NCBI GenBank assembly: GCA_947303805.1
Contig: CAMYZE010000003.1
Location: forward strand, 124,001-188,000
Direction: 5' to 3'
DNA from: an uncultured Clostridia bacterium
GTDB lineage: Bacteria; Bacillota; Clostridia; Lachnospirales; Lachnospiraceae
DNA: 64,000 nt
This document shows, one piece after another, positions 1 to 6,442 of this stretch (positions are counted from its first letter, which is position 1; each line of letters begins with the position of its first letter). The notes under the pieces were generated by a model that worked only from the letters and a program-made list of their open reading frames with translations, was not told the origin of the DNA and did no database searches. The translations under genes and the position numbers were made by a program.

Positions 1-371
1 CTGTTTTTTCTTTTTCCGTTTTTTGTTTTCGCAACTTCCACTTTTTTCCTTCGCAAAGTTTTTTTGCTTCCAGTTTTTTCGTTCAACTTTTTTCTTCCGT
101 TTTTTTAGTTTGCTTTTTTCTTTTTTGCTTTTTGTTTTTTTACTTTTTGTTTTTTTGCTTTTGCTTTTTCTTTTTTCGTTTTTTGTTTTTTTTTCAGTTT
201 GACTATTTACTTTGTTGCTTTTCCGTTTTCAGTTTCAACCTTTTACTTTTTCAGTTTTTCCGTTTTTGCTTTTGCAAAGAACTTTTTTGCACTTCAGTTT
301 TGCTTTACTTTTTTCGCAAAGAACTTTTTTGCAAAAACAAAAAAGAGCTCTTGCTCCTTTCCACCTACAAG
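1..371. repeat. Pyrimidine-rich low-complexity tract, no gene supported
   Basis: The plus strand is almost pure T/C with scattered G, built from loosely repeated words such as TTTTTTGCTTTT and CGTTTTTTG. Short open frames exist on both strands but are composition artefacts with phenylalanine-rich products and no ribosome binding site. A near-perfect word GCAAAGAACTTTTTTGC occurs twice (about 274-290 and 313-330), with a shorter relative near 53-67; each copy can fold as GCAAA paired with TTTGC. This tract lies downstream of the leftward gene array that ends at 427. Confidence 0.7.
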
Positions 372-392
372 AAAAAGCCGTCAAGGCTTTTT
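372..392 (-). terminator. Hairpin terminator ending the leftward small-gene operon
   Basis: AAAAAGCC and GGCTTTTT form a perfect 8-bp stem around a GTCAA loop, with T-runs on both sides, so it could work in either direction. It sits just past the stop of the last leftward gene (427-663), which supports a role on the minus strand. Confidence 0.65.
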
Positions 393-426
393 CAAAAACT
401 TTTTTTAACTTTTAATTTTTTACTTT

Positions 427-663
427 TTACTTCTTTTCAAAAACCTGCTTTTTTTCCTGCAAAAACTTTTTGAGTTTTACTTCAACCAGTTTCAAAACTT
501 TGTACTCGGTTTTTGAAAAAACAAAGTCTTCTTTTACTAGGCTACTTGGTGCTTTGCCCTTTTTGTTTTCCAAGTAAGTTTCAAACTTGCAGTAAAAGTC
601 ACCAGTTAATTCTTCAAACAACCTTTCACTTTTTGACTCTTCAATACTTTTTTCTTTTTTCAT
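427..663 (-). CDS. Small charged phage-like protein, paralogue of the next gene upstream
   Basis: A 78-residue, Lys/Glu-rich protein of unknown function. It shares with the product of 703-969 an N-terminal ERLFEELTGDF-like segment followed by K[FY]ET, and a C-terminal KLKKF[LI]xEKK segment, so the two are diverged duplicates. The start is set by AAGGAAGGAAAG a few bases before the ATG, a leader nearly identical in all nine genes of this array. Codon choice favours AAG, GAA and TTC and is unlike the AT-rich usage of genes to the right of 4.4 kb. It is probably cytosolic (no signal or membrane segment). It is the last gene of the left operon. Confidence 0.6.
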   Translation of the reverse strand: MKKEKSIEESKSERLFEELTGDFYCKFETYLENKKGKAPSSLVKEDFVFSKTEYKVLKLVEVKLKKFLQEKKQVFEKK

Positions 664-702
664 TTTTACTTTCCTTCCTTTTCTTTTTTTACTTTTGCTT
701 TT

Positions 703-969
703 TTACTTCATTCCAAGCTTTGCTTTAGCGGCTTTCAACTCGGCTCTTTTTTCCTTTATAAACTTTTTTAGTTTTGGCTCGAGCTCTTCCAAAATCACAA
801 GTTCCAAGTCGGCTTGTTCCACGTCTGCTTGCAGGCTTAGAAGTACCACTTCCGTTTCGTGAGCTTTATCAATCAGCCAAGTTTCGTACTTGTAGTTGAA
901 GTCCCCGCAGGTTTCCTTCAAAAGCTTTTCAGCTCTTTTTTCCACAAAACTTTTTAGTTCCTTTTTCAT
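703..969 (-). CDS. Small charged phage-like protein, paralogue of 427-663
   Basis: An 88-residue protein of unknown function, helical and Lys/Glu-rich. It carries the LLKETCGDFNYKYET segment that matches the neighbouring gene and a C-terminal LEPKLKKFIKEKR stretch. I start it at the ATG at 969 because AAAGGAAGGAAAG lies just upstream; the frame stays open further right but without a usable start signal, and that extension overlaps the preceding gene. It lies 17 bases after the preceding gene (987-1325), consistent with one transcript. Confidence 0.62.
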   Translation of the reverse strand: MKKELKSFVEKRAEKLLKETCGDFNYKYETWLIDKAHETEVVLLSLQADVEQADLELVILEELEPKLKKFIKEKRAELKAAKAKLGMK

Positions 970-986
970 TTTCACTTTCCTTCCTT

Positions 987-1325
987 TCAAATCGTTTTTT
1001 CTTTGCAAGTGAACCCCTCGGCTATAAAAAGCACTTTGTTTCCTTTTTGAAGTTCTAAGGTTACAAAGTACTCGGTCGACCAAACTTCGTCCTGTGCTTT
1101 TTGAATTTCCTTTTTACTACCTTCAGCCAACTTTTCAAACTCACCTTTTCCTTTTAGAAGTTCCTGCTCAATTCCTTCAACCGTGAACTCAATCTTTTCT
1201 TTTTTCATTTTTTTAAGAGCCTTTTCCACAAATTCACTTGCGTCGTAGCCGTCGTACCACTTTACAAGCAAACTTCTTTTTCTTTTGCTTTGGCTTACAA
1301 TTTCAACCGTTGCTTTCGTACTCAT
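987..1325 (-). CDS. MST(R/K)A-type small phage protein, first copy
   Basis: A 112-residue protein that begins MSTKATVEIVS and carries a WYDGYDASEF motif. The same layout (MSTRAN..LVS, then WHDGYGVGEF) occurs in the gene at 1943-2311, so these are paralogues. Short proteins starting MSTRAN with a downstream (H/Y)xDGY motif are common in tailed phages and mobile elements; their function is not known to me. The remainder is Lys/Glu-rich. The ribosome binding site AAGGAAGGAAGGTAAAA precedes the ATG. It is the fourth gene of the left operon. Confidence 0.68.
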   Translation of the reverse strand: MSTKATVEIVSQSKRKRSLLVKWYDGYDASEFVEKALKKMKKEKIEFTVEGIEQELLKGKGEFEKLAEGSKKEIQKAQDEVWSTEYFVTLELQKGNKVLFIAEGFTCKEKTI

Positions 1326-1346
1326 TTTTTTACCTTCCTTCCTTTT

Positions 1347-1694
1347 TTACTTAAACCCACAAACCGATCCGTCCTCGGTGTACTCAGGGTCCAACTTTGA
1401 AAGTTCCCTTTGAGCTTCTTCCGCGGTGCCTGAAAAACGAGTCACCCAACTTGACTTTGGCTGTGGTCCACCTACCGTTTTGCAGCCCCAACCCCAGAAC
1501 TGACCGTCAGTGCTTATGTGGTACTTTCCGTCAAGGAAAGTTACTCCTTCGCCCCACTCGTCTACCAAAATTCCAAAAACGAACCTTGCTTTGCCTTTTA
1601 ACTTTTTACGGAGCTCTTCCGTTTTGTCATCGCACTCCGGACTTTCAGTTGTAAGCTCAGCGTACTTGTACTTTTCAACTCCTTCAATTTTCAT
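1347..1694 (-). CDS. Hypothetical protein of the purine-rich array
   Basis: A 115-residue protein, less charged than its neighbours, with a compact-domain look: WGEGVTFLDGKYHIS, then a Trp/Gly-rich GQFWGWGCKTVGG segment. I do not recognise the family. The Cys and Trp content and a length near 115 suggest a folded soluble domain. Start chosen by AAGGAAGGGAAGGTAAAAG before the ATG. It lies 21 bases from the next gene downstream in the same operon. Confidence 0.62.
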   Translation of the reverse strand: MKIEGVEKYKYAELTTESPECDDKTEELRKKLKGKARFVFGILVDEWGEGVTFLDGKYHISTDGQFWGWGCKTVGGPQPKSSWVTRFSGTAEEAQRELSKLDPEYTEDGSVCGFK

Positions 1695-1719
1695 AACTTT
1701 TACCTTCCCTTCCTTTTTT

Positions 1720-1911
1720 CTAAACCTTTGCTTCAGCTTTCACTTCGTAAAGGTCCAAAAGCTCCATGCTACCGTAAAGACACTTTTCGTGTTTCTTTGC
1801 CTGCCTTTTTGCGCCTTCATAACTTTTTGCGTTAAACTGCCTTTTTGTTTCGTAGCCACCATTTGCGAGCTGTGGGTTTCCTCTCCAAAAAACTGCTTCA
1901 AACTTTTTCAT
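1720..1911 (-). CDS. Small basic hypothetical protein
   Basis: A 63-residue protein beginning MKKFEAVFWRGNPQ, with a middle segment (YETKRQFNAKSYEGAKRQAKK) that resembles small phage proteins that modulate host processes. That comparison is only of size and charge; no function can be assigned. The start has AAAGGAAAGGAAGGTAAAT upstream. The stop is 25 bases before the next downstream start. Confidence 0.58.
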   Translation of the reverse strand: MKKFEAVFWRGNPQLANGGYETKRQFNAKSYEGAKRQAKKHEKCLYGSMELLDLYEVKAEAKV

Positions 1912-1942
1912 AAAATTTACCTTCCTTTCCTTTTTCCTTTTT

Positions 1943-2311
1943 TTAAACTCTTATGACCACTTCCGTGGAGCCGTCACTTCCAGTTATGACCGCATCACCG
2001 TTACCAAGCAAGAAGCAAGTCCAACACCAATCCGTGAAAATGGTTTCAAAGCCAGTTTCAAACTTTTCAGTTCCGCTTTCCGTGCTTCCCAAAAGCTCGT
2101 AGTCAAAGTCCGAGTCTTCTTTGCAATTCAAACCTGACTGTAAAACTTCCACCAAGCTTTCAATTTTTATTTCTTCGCCGTCTTCCTTGTAACCCGTTAG
2201 GATCGTTTTCAAAAACTCTCCAACTCCGTAACCGTCGTGCCACTTCCTTAAGTAGTAGCTCTTTTCGTTTTTGTTGCTGCTTACCAGCTTTAAGTTTGCC
2301 CTTGTACTCAT
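1943..2311 (-). CDS. MST(R/K)A-type small phage protein, second copy
   Basis: A 122-residue protein starting MSTRANLKLVSS, with YYLRKWHDGYGVGEF near residues 20-33 and a C-terminal region rich in Thr, Gly and Trp (DWCWTCFLLGNGD). It is the longer paralogue of 987-1325. It is the first gene of the left operon, 100-120 bases downstream of the promoter/operator unit at 2395-2513. The ATG is preceded by AAGGAAGGTAAAA. Known relatives with MSTRAN and DGY motifs occur in phages; the biochemical role is unknown. Confidence 0.68.
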   Translation of the reverse strand: MSTRANLKLVSSNKNEKSYYLRKWHDGYGVGEFLKTILTGYKEDGEEIKIESLVEVLQSGLNCKEDSDFDYELLGSTESGTEKFETGFETIFTDWCWTCFLLGNGDAVITGSDGSTEVVIRV

Positions 2312-2394
2312 TTTTTACCTTCCTTTCTTTTTTCCGCTTTTGCTTTTGCCTTCAGCTTTTTTGCTTTGAGCTTTTTGCTTCGCGGTTCCTTTTT

Positions 2395-2513
2395 CTTTTT
2401 TTGTTAACACACACTTTACCGTAGGTGTGAAGTAAAGCCAAGTTCTTTTTAGCGAACTTTCAGTGTTTCTTTGTTGTCCTGTTTGCGTCCTAACTTCCAC
2501 TTGACTTTTTTTC
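2395..2513 (-). promoter_or_regulatory. Promoter/operator unit, copy 1, head of left operon
   Basis: On the minus strand I read a -35-like TTGGCT, exactly 17 bases, then a -10-like TAAAGT. An inverted repeat (CACACCT paired with a slightly diverged copy of its complement) overlaps the -10. Further upstream lie blocks GGAC, GGACAA and GAAAGTTCGC that are conserved with copy 2 at 3799-3910. It is followed downstream by the five- to six-gene left operon and preceded by a terminator, which is what a promoter region should look like. Confidence 0.6.
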
Positions 2514-2543
2514 AAAAAAGAGCAACACACTTTTTTGCAAAAG

Positions 2544-2567
2544 AAAAAAGGTCGTGTGACCTTTTTA
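2544..2567 (-). terminator. Terminator between the two purine-rich operons
   Basis: AAAAAAGGTC and GACCTTTTT flank a GTGT loop, giving a strong stem with U-tails on either strand. It begins at the stop codon of the leftward gene 2565-2981 and precedes the promoter unit for the left operon, so it separates two transcription units. Confidence 0.75.
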
Positions 2568-2981
2568 AATTTTCATTTTGTCAAACTCGTTGTGAACTTT
2601 TGCTAAGTCTAAAAGTTTTGCTTCGCTTTCTAAAAACTTCTCAAACTCCAGTTCCAGCTTTTCAGCTTCGCCAAGGCTTGCTTCTTGTGCTGCACAGAAC
2701 CGTTTGTCTTTTCCTATAAAGTCAAAGAGGTCTTCGCCTTCGTTGTCAGCTTTTTCAGCAATTTCTTTGAAGAGCCTTTTTGTTAAACGGAGCTTCGCTG
2801 GCTCCAAAATGAAAACTTCGTAAGGCGTGTTAATTTTTACTCGCTTTGCGAAAAGCAAACCACCTTCCTTTTCTAAGTTTTCAAAAGACTCGTTCAAACT
2901 TTCAACTTCAAACTTTTTTATGTCAGCGAGCGGAATTAAAACCGTGCTGAACTCTTCGCTTAAAATTTTTACAAACTTCAT
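2565..2981 (-). CDS. Hypothetical protein of the right purine-rich operon
   Basis: A 138-residue acidic, helical protein of unknown family. The N-terminal half (KFVKILSEEFSTVLIPLADIKKFEVES) has the alternating pattern of a small beta-alpha domain; the C-terminal half is Glu/Leu-rich and likely coiled. No signal peptide or membrane segment. The ATG is preceded by AAAAAGGAAGGTAAAAG. It is the last gene of the right operon and its stop overlaps the terminator stem. Confidence 0.6.
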   Translation of the reverse strand: MKFVKILSEEFSTVLIPLADIKKFEVESLNESFENLEKEGGLLFAKRVKINTPYEVFILEPAKLRLTKRLFKEIAEKADNEGEDLFDFIGKDKRFCAAQEASLGEAEKLELEFEKFLESEAKLLDLAKVHNEFDKMKI

Positions 2982-3009
2982 TTTCTTTTACCTTCCTTTT
3001 TCTTTTTTT

Positions 3010-3276
3010 TTAGAACTCGTTGGTCGTTGCAAAACGACTCACCGCTTCCCAATTTTCTTTTTCAACTTTGTAAACCTGCACCGTTAAAAGTTCAGGTTCA
3101 AAGCCGAGTGCTTTTAAGTCGTGGTTCGCGTTCAAAACTTCAACCACCCTTTTTTCAACTTCGATTTCGTTTTTGCCCCAGCAGTAGAGCCTGCAAACTT
3201 CCGTGAAAGAAAGTGGCTCTCTGAAAATTTTAGCGACAAACAACTTTTTTGAAACCTTCCTTTTTTGCTTTTTCAT
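3010..3276 (-). CDS. Small hypothetical protein
   Basis: An 88-residue protein starting MKKQKRKVSKKLF, basic at the N-terminus, with FREPLSFTEVCRLYCWGKNE in the middle. No family recognised. A basic N-terminus followed by a short folded segment could indicate nucleic-acid contact, but that is a guess. The start has AAAAAGGAAGGTGCG upstream. It lies 28 bases upstream of the next gene of the operon and 16 bases downstream of the first gene. Confidence 0.58.
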   Translation of the reverse strand: MKKQKRKVSKKLFVAKIFREPLSFTEVCRLYCWGKNEIEVEKRVVEVLNANHDLKALGFEPELLTVQVYKVEKENWEAVSRFATTNEF

Positions 3277-3292
3277 TTTCGCACCTTCCTTT

Positions 3293-3730
3293 TTACTTTT
3301 TTGTAAACCTTAGAGCTTTTTTCATTTTGCCTTTTTCAAAAGCAAAGTCGTCAGGAATTTCTGTTGCTTCAAACTTCCAACCACCCTTCGCAAGTCCGTG
3401 GATCACGCCCATTAAACCAGTGCTTTTATCCGTTACAAAAAACTCCTTCACTTTTCCAATTTCTAAAGTTTCTAAAACTTCCTTGGTTTCACTTTCCCAA
3501 AAGCCCTCGAGCACCATTTTGCCTTCCTTCGTTGGGTAGAGGTAGGCTCTTAAAACGGCTACGGAAGTGCAACCGAGTTTTTCACGTGCCTTTTTTGCTT
3601 CTTCGTAAACGGCCTCTTTGTAATGACCGAATTTTTCCTTCCACTCTTTTTGTTCATTGTTTTTTTCTGCCTTTTCAAAAACCGCTTTTTCAGCAGCAAG
3701 TGCCTTCTCAAAAACTTCAATTTTTTTCAT
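3293..3730 (-). CDS. Hypothetical Lys/Glu-rich protein, first gene of right operon
   Basis: A 145-residue protein. The first 60 residues are a charged helix (KALAAEKAVFEKAEKN); the rest reads like a small domain (TSVAVLRAYLYPTKEGKMVLEGFW). No family recognised. I place the start at the ATG at 3730, preceded by AAAAGGAAGGAAAAAGG; the frame is open to 3946 but that extension runs through the promoter unit and is a string of Lys/Arg codons. It is the first gene behind the promoter unit at 3799-3910. Confidence 0.6.
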   Translation of the reverse strand: MKKIEVFEKALAAEKAVFEKAEKNNEQKEWKEKFGHYKEAVYEEAKKAREKLGCTSVAVLRAYLYPTKEGKMVLEGFWESETKEVLETLEIGKVKEFFVTDKSTGLMGVIHGLAKGGWKFEATEIPDDFAFEKGKMKKALRFTKK

Positions 3731-3798
3731 GACCTTTTTCCTTCCTTTTTTCTTTTTTCGCAGGTGTTTTCTTTTTTTTGCCTGCCTTTTTTCTTTTT

Positions 3799-3910
3799 CG
3801 TTGCTACACACCTTACCGTAGGTGTGCAAAAAAGCCAAGAAAAAAATTCTTACACTTTGGCGAACTTTCCTTGTCCTAAATTTGTCCAAACTTTCGCTTG
3901 ACTTTTTTCC
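3799..3910 (-). promoter_or_regulatory. Promoter/operator unit, copy 2, head of right operon
   Basis: This is the second copy of the unit at 2395-2513. On the minus strand it has TTGGCT, 17 bases, then TAAGGT, with a near-perfect CACACCT/AGGTGTG inverted repeat overlapping the -10. The upstream blocks GGAC, GGACAAG and GAAAGTTCGCCAAAG are shared with copy 1. The exact conservation of promoter spacing and of the inverted repeat, against drift between the blocks, supports a functional promoter with a shared regulator. Confidence 0.6.
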
Positions 3911-4384
3911 GTTTCTACGGTAATGACTTAAAACTAAAAAAAGCACACCTGCCTTTTTTCAAAGGTCGGTTGCAAAAAATTTTTGAAGTTTTGAACTGGA
4001 ACTCTTGCTTGCCTTAAACGGAAGTTTCCGTTTTTCAGTGGAAGGCAACTTCGGCTTTGCCGTGAGGCTTTGCCCGTTTCCGTTTTGCTTTGAAGTTTTA
4101 CTTTTGCCACGGAACTTCCCAAGGAAGGTCGAACTTGGCACTTGCCGTTTTTGGAAGTCGTGCTTTGCCCAGGTCGGCTTTGGCCAGTTACGAATTTGCC
4201 AGTAGGACTTTGCCCGTTTGCTTCGCACCAAGTTTTGCTTTATGTTATAGTACAAAAAACTCTACCAACTTTTGCTACAGAACTTGGAAGAACTCGGTAG
4301 AAATCTTGGTAGGAATTCGCAAAATATCTCGTACGGATTTCAAAAATAACTCGTACGGATTTTCAAATTTATCTTGTACGGATT
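3911..4384. other. Gene-free tract with degenerate GGCAAAG and GTACGGATT repeats
   Basis: No gene is supported between the promoter unit and the HNH gene. Read on the minus strand, about 3960-4230 holds roughly eight degenerate copies of GGCAAAG/GGCAAG at irregular spacing. Next to it, 4328-4385 has three direct copies of CTCGTACGGATT(T)CAAA with a 22-23 base period, and weaker relatives (CTCGGTAGAAATC, TTGGTAGGAATTC) extend back to about 4290. Open frames here look random. The period of about two helical turns suggests protein binding on one face, as in operators or iterons. Confidence 0.5.
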
Positions 4385-4741
4385 CTAAGATTTTTTTAAT
4401 CTTGTATGAATCTTCTGGTGGCACGAATCACATACACTCATCAAATTATCAAATGCATATTTATCTCCACCATCTTCTATAGGTTTTATATGATGCACTA
4501 TTCTTGCTATAGTGCTTTTGTTTTCTTTTAGACATTCTTCACATAATGGGTGTTCTTTTATGTATATGTTTCTAACTTTATCCCATCGTGAATCATATCG
4601 TTCTCTATGGTTATACTTTCTCTCAAATTTATCGTATTGCTTCCCTTGTAAATGAATATGCTCATTACAAAAAAGAGGCCCCCTTACAAAATTCTTGCCC
4701 CCTTCTAAAAACGAGCCCCCCTTAGTTGAATCATCAACCAC
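4385..4741 (-). CDS. Phage-type HNH endonuclease
   Basis: A 118-residue protein with a complete C-terminal HNH core: CEECLKEN, ARIVHHIKPIEDGGD, FDNLMSVCDSCHQKIH. The paired CxxC motifs bind a structural zinc, and His-His/Asn/His form the nuclease site of this family. Phage HNH proteins of this size lie next to the packaging genes and assist terminase cleavage; here it follows the replication genes and the tRNA. The first 25 residues (Gly/Lys-rich) may be non-coding, as no clear ribosome binding site precedes the first ATG; an internal start is possible. Confidence 0.85.
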   Translation of the reverse strand: MVDDSTKGGSFLEGGKNFVRGPLFCNEHIHLQGKQYDKFERKYNHRERYDSRWDKVRNIYIKEHPLCEECLKENKSTIARIVHHIKPIEDGGDKYAFDNLMSVCDSCHQKIHTRLKKS

Positions 4742-4821
4742 AAGGTTAGCTCAGCCAGGATATGAACATCCTCTTCTTGCTTTGTATGGCATAACATTCA
4801 CCTCATATTCATAAAATAAAA

Positions 4822-4847
4822 GCCCCCAAGCATCTCTGCTTGAGAGC
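4822..4847 (-). terminator. Terminator downstream of tRNA-Met
   Basis: On the minus strand GCTCTCAAGCA and TGCTTGGGGGC pair over 11 positions (three of them G-U or similar wobble) around a GAGA loop, followed by TTTTATTTT. It lies about 40 bases after the tRNA 3' end. A second hairpin, TCTCTCC with GGAGAGA, occupies 4859-4883 right behind the tRNA. Confidence 0.6.
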
Positions 4848-4884
4848 CAAAGGAAGGTATCTCTCCTAAGTAGTCAGGAGAGAA

Positions 4885-4956
4885 TTGCGGAGATTGGATT
4901 TGAACCAACATTGCTCGGCTTATGAAACCGATGAGTTACCATTACTCTACTCCGCC
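4885..4956 (-). tRNA. tRNA-Met (CAT anticodon)
   Basis: The minus strand folds as a cloverleaf of about 72 bases: acceptor GGCGGAG with CTCCGCA, D stem GAGT/ACTC with GG in the loop, anticodon stem TCGGT/GCCGA with loop TTCATAA (anticodon CAT), a 5-base variable loop, and T arm GTTGG-TTCAAAT-CCAAT. CCA is not encoded. The first acceptor pair would be a G-A mismatch, so either the end is one base off or pairing at 1-72 is absent, as in initiator tRNAs. It is carried inside the phage module rather than in a host tRNA cluster. Confidence 0.85.
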
Positions 4957-5082
4957 AAAATAAAAAACACTCGTAAGTCGCTGCATGACTTTTGAGTGTT
5001 CTTTACTTGTTGAAAGGAATGTAAATGAAAATATCATCCTACATTTTGCAGTTTACACTATATCATATGTCAGTAGTGCATT

Positions 5083-5520
5083 TCAATGCATTTTAGTGCA
5101 TACTTTTTTATTTACTAATTCTTTTAATCCCTTTAAATGTAAGTCAAATATCCACCTTCTTTCATAATGCATCGTGCTACATATAGATTCCCAACTCTTA
5201 TGCTGGATATACCTCATAAACAATACCAATTGACTCTTTTCATCTTCTACAAGATTTATTGCATCAGATATTTCAACTAATTTTTTACTGTAGTTATCAA
5301 TCCCCTTTTCAAGTCGAGTTGTGTAATCCATAAATTTAACAAGCAATTCTTCAGTTCTATTTCTTCGCATTCCATCATTCTTTCCAGTAATTACAATTGA
5401 TGAACTTTTAACCATCATAGCCCTTATTCTTTCAAGTTCATTCATACAGTTGTTCATTTTCAACTCTAAATAATATGCTTGAGATAAATACTCCTTAACT
5501 TCAAATTCTTTATTAGTCAT
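5083..5520 (-). CDS. ArpU/DUF1492-like phage transcriptional regulator
   Basis: A 145-residue protein. The N-terminal 110 residues are helical, and the C-terminal part (LVLFMRYIQHKSWESICSTMHYERRWIFDLHLKGLKEL) has the layout of a sigma-70 region 4-like helix-turn-helix, as in the DUF1492/ArpU group that controls late genes in Gram-positive phages. It is the usual position for such a regulator: at the end of the early module, before late genes. The ATG is preceded by GGAGGTCTTG. Family assignment is by pattern only. Confidence 0.7.
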   Translation of the reverse strand: MTNKEFEVKEYLSQAYYLELKMNNCMNELERIRAMMVKSSSIVITGKNDGMRRNRTEELLVKFMDYTTRLEKGIDNYSKKLVEISDAINLVEDEKSQLVLFMRYIQHKSWESICSTMHYERRWIFDLHLKGLKELVNKKVCTKMH

Positions 5521-5556
5521 ACAAGACCTCCAAAATTATTATTTTCTTTTGAGACC

Positions 5557-5604
5557 TTGTTACTTTGTAAATTTGTTACTTTGTAAATTTGTTACTTTGT
5601 ATCT
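5557..5604. repeat. Three tandem copies of a 16-bp repeat
   Basis: TTGTTACTTTGTAAAT is repeated head to tail at 5557-5572 and 5573-5588, with a third copy at 5589-5604 that diverges in its last bases. It fills the gap between the two neighbouring genes upstream of the regulator gene 5083-5520, so it could be an operator or a slippage-prone spacer. Confidence 0.85.
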
Positions 5605-5616
5605 TATAAACTTTGA

Positions 5617-5991
5617 TTATTTTTCACTTTGTTTTTCATTGTATTCTTTTAACTTTGTTACAATGCTTTGATGTAAGTCATTATGAATCTTGTCATACTT
5701 TTCTTTGTTATCTGCCATACACCACAATTCTAAAATATCATTATATGGTGCTAAGTCATTTGTGAGTAATCTATCTCGCATCCTTTTGTAAGCACTAATG
5801 TCACTACTATACTCACTTATGATCCAATGTAGTTCTTTTCTTCTCTCATCATCGCCATCTTTTAAATTTCTAATTTCTGCAAAAGTATCAGTTTTGACTC
5901 TTTGAAATATCTTGATTTTCTTTGATATGTAATCTACAAGCAAGCTAATCTCATCATACGACAAAATTTCACTATATTTTTTTTGTTTCAT
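5617..5991 (-). CDS. Hypothetical phage protein
   Basis: A 124-residue helical protein with many charged residues (KIKIFQRVKTDTFAEIRNLKDGDDERRKE). I do not recognise it. It overlaps the start of its coding neighbour VRR-NUC at the other end by about 20 bases (5972-5991), which is typical of the tightly packed phage early operon, and its product may act with that nuclease or with the adjacent regulator. No membrane segment. Confidence 0.7.
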   Translation of the reverse strand: MKQKKYSEILSYDEISLLVDYISKKIKIFQRVKTDTFAEIRNLKDGDDERRKELHWIISEYSSDISAYKRMRDRLLTNDLAPYNDILELWCMADNKEKYDKIHNDLHQSIVTKLKEYNEKQSEK

Positions 5992-6268
5992 TGATACCCC
6001 CTATGATTATTTTTACATCTTCCACAGACCTTACAACTTCTGCTATCCCATAAGCATCCTTAATCCTTCTAATTGTGGCTTCTTGTAAAGTCGTTAGTTT
6101 CCCATCAGGTGCTTTAACTTCCAAAGCAATAAATAAACCTTTATAGCAGCAAATAATATCAGGCACACCCGCTGTTCCATATAAGCCACCATGCTCTTTA
6201 AAGAAATACAAACCTTTAATTGTTTTAAGATATGCCTTTATTTTGTTTTCTATAGCTTTTTCTCTCAT
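5972..6268 (-). CDS. VRR-NUC domain nuclease
   Basis: A 98-residue protein consisting of one VRR-NUC (PD-(D/E)XK-type) domain: GLYFFKEHGGLYGTAGVPDIICCYKG, then FIALEVKAPDGKLT. GVPDII and ALEVKAP supply the catalytic PD...ExK residues. These nucleases accompany phage primase-helicase and SNF2 helicase genes and are thought to act on branched or flapped replication intermediates. I choose the ATG at 6268, because AAAGGA lies a suitable distance upstream; an in-frame ATG at 6283 is too close to that site. Confidence 0.88.
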   Translation of the reverse strand: MREKAIENKIKAYLKTIKGLYFFKEHGGLYGTAGVPDIICCYKGLFIALEVKAPDGKLTTLQEATIRRIKDAYGIAEVVRSVEDVKIIIGGINETKKI

Positions 6269-6298
6269 TTTTTTTCCTTTCATCTACATCCACCAATA

Positions 6299-6411
6299 GT
6301 GGATAGTGGAGGGTGATTCTATCTCTTTTTATAAAAACTTATTTTTTTATCAAATTTTTTCTTTTTTAATCATTTTTTAAACTTAAATAGGTTTTACCCT
6401 CCACCATCCAC
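6299..6411 (-). promoter_or_regulatory. Long-range 16-bp inverted repeat before the VRR-NUC gene
   Basis: GTGGATAGTGGAGGGT at 6299-6314 is the reverse complement of 6396-6411 with one mismatch; about 80 A/T-rich bases separate the arms. In the transcript this would form a stem closing a large loop in the gap between the primase-helicase and VRR-NUC genes. A smaller hairpin (TCCAC-CAATA-GTGGA) overlaps the right-hand side at 6289-6303. It might be an attenuator, an mRNA-stabilising element or an origin structure. Confidence 0.6.
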
Positions 6412-6442
6412 TTTTTTTACTGGTATCTTCTATAATATGCAA

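Noticed and set aside
132..473. Plus-strand frames in the T-rich tract
   Set aside because: Phenylalanine-rich translation of a low-complexity tract, no ribosome binding site, and overlaps the terminator and the end of the leftward operon.
2315..2530. Minus-strand frame across promoter unit 1
   Set aside because: It spans the conserved promoter/operator block and has a Lys-rich, unstructured translation; the conserved feature there is non-coding.
3959..4255. Minus-strand frame (98 codons) in the GGCAAAG tract
   Set aside because: Overlaps another random frame, has no ribosome binding site, and its translation follows the DNA repeats.
4735..4800. Second tRNA-like segment (GGTTAGCTCAG, and GGATG-TTCATAT-CC)
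   Set aside because: A D-arm-like word on one strand and a T-arm-like word on the other cannot fold into one cloverleaf.
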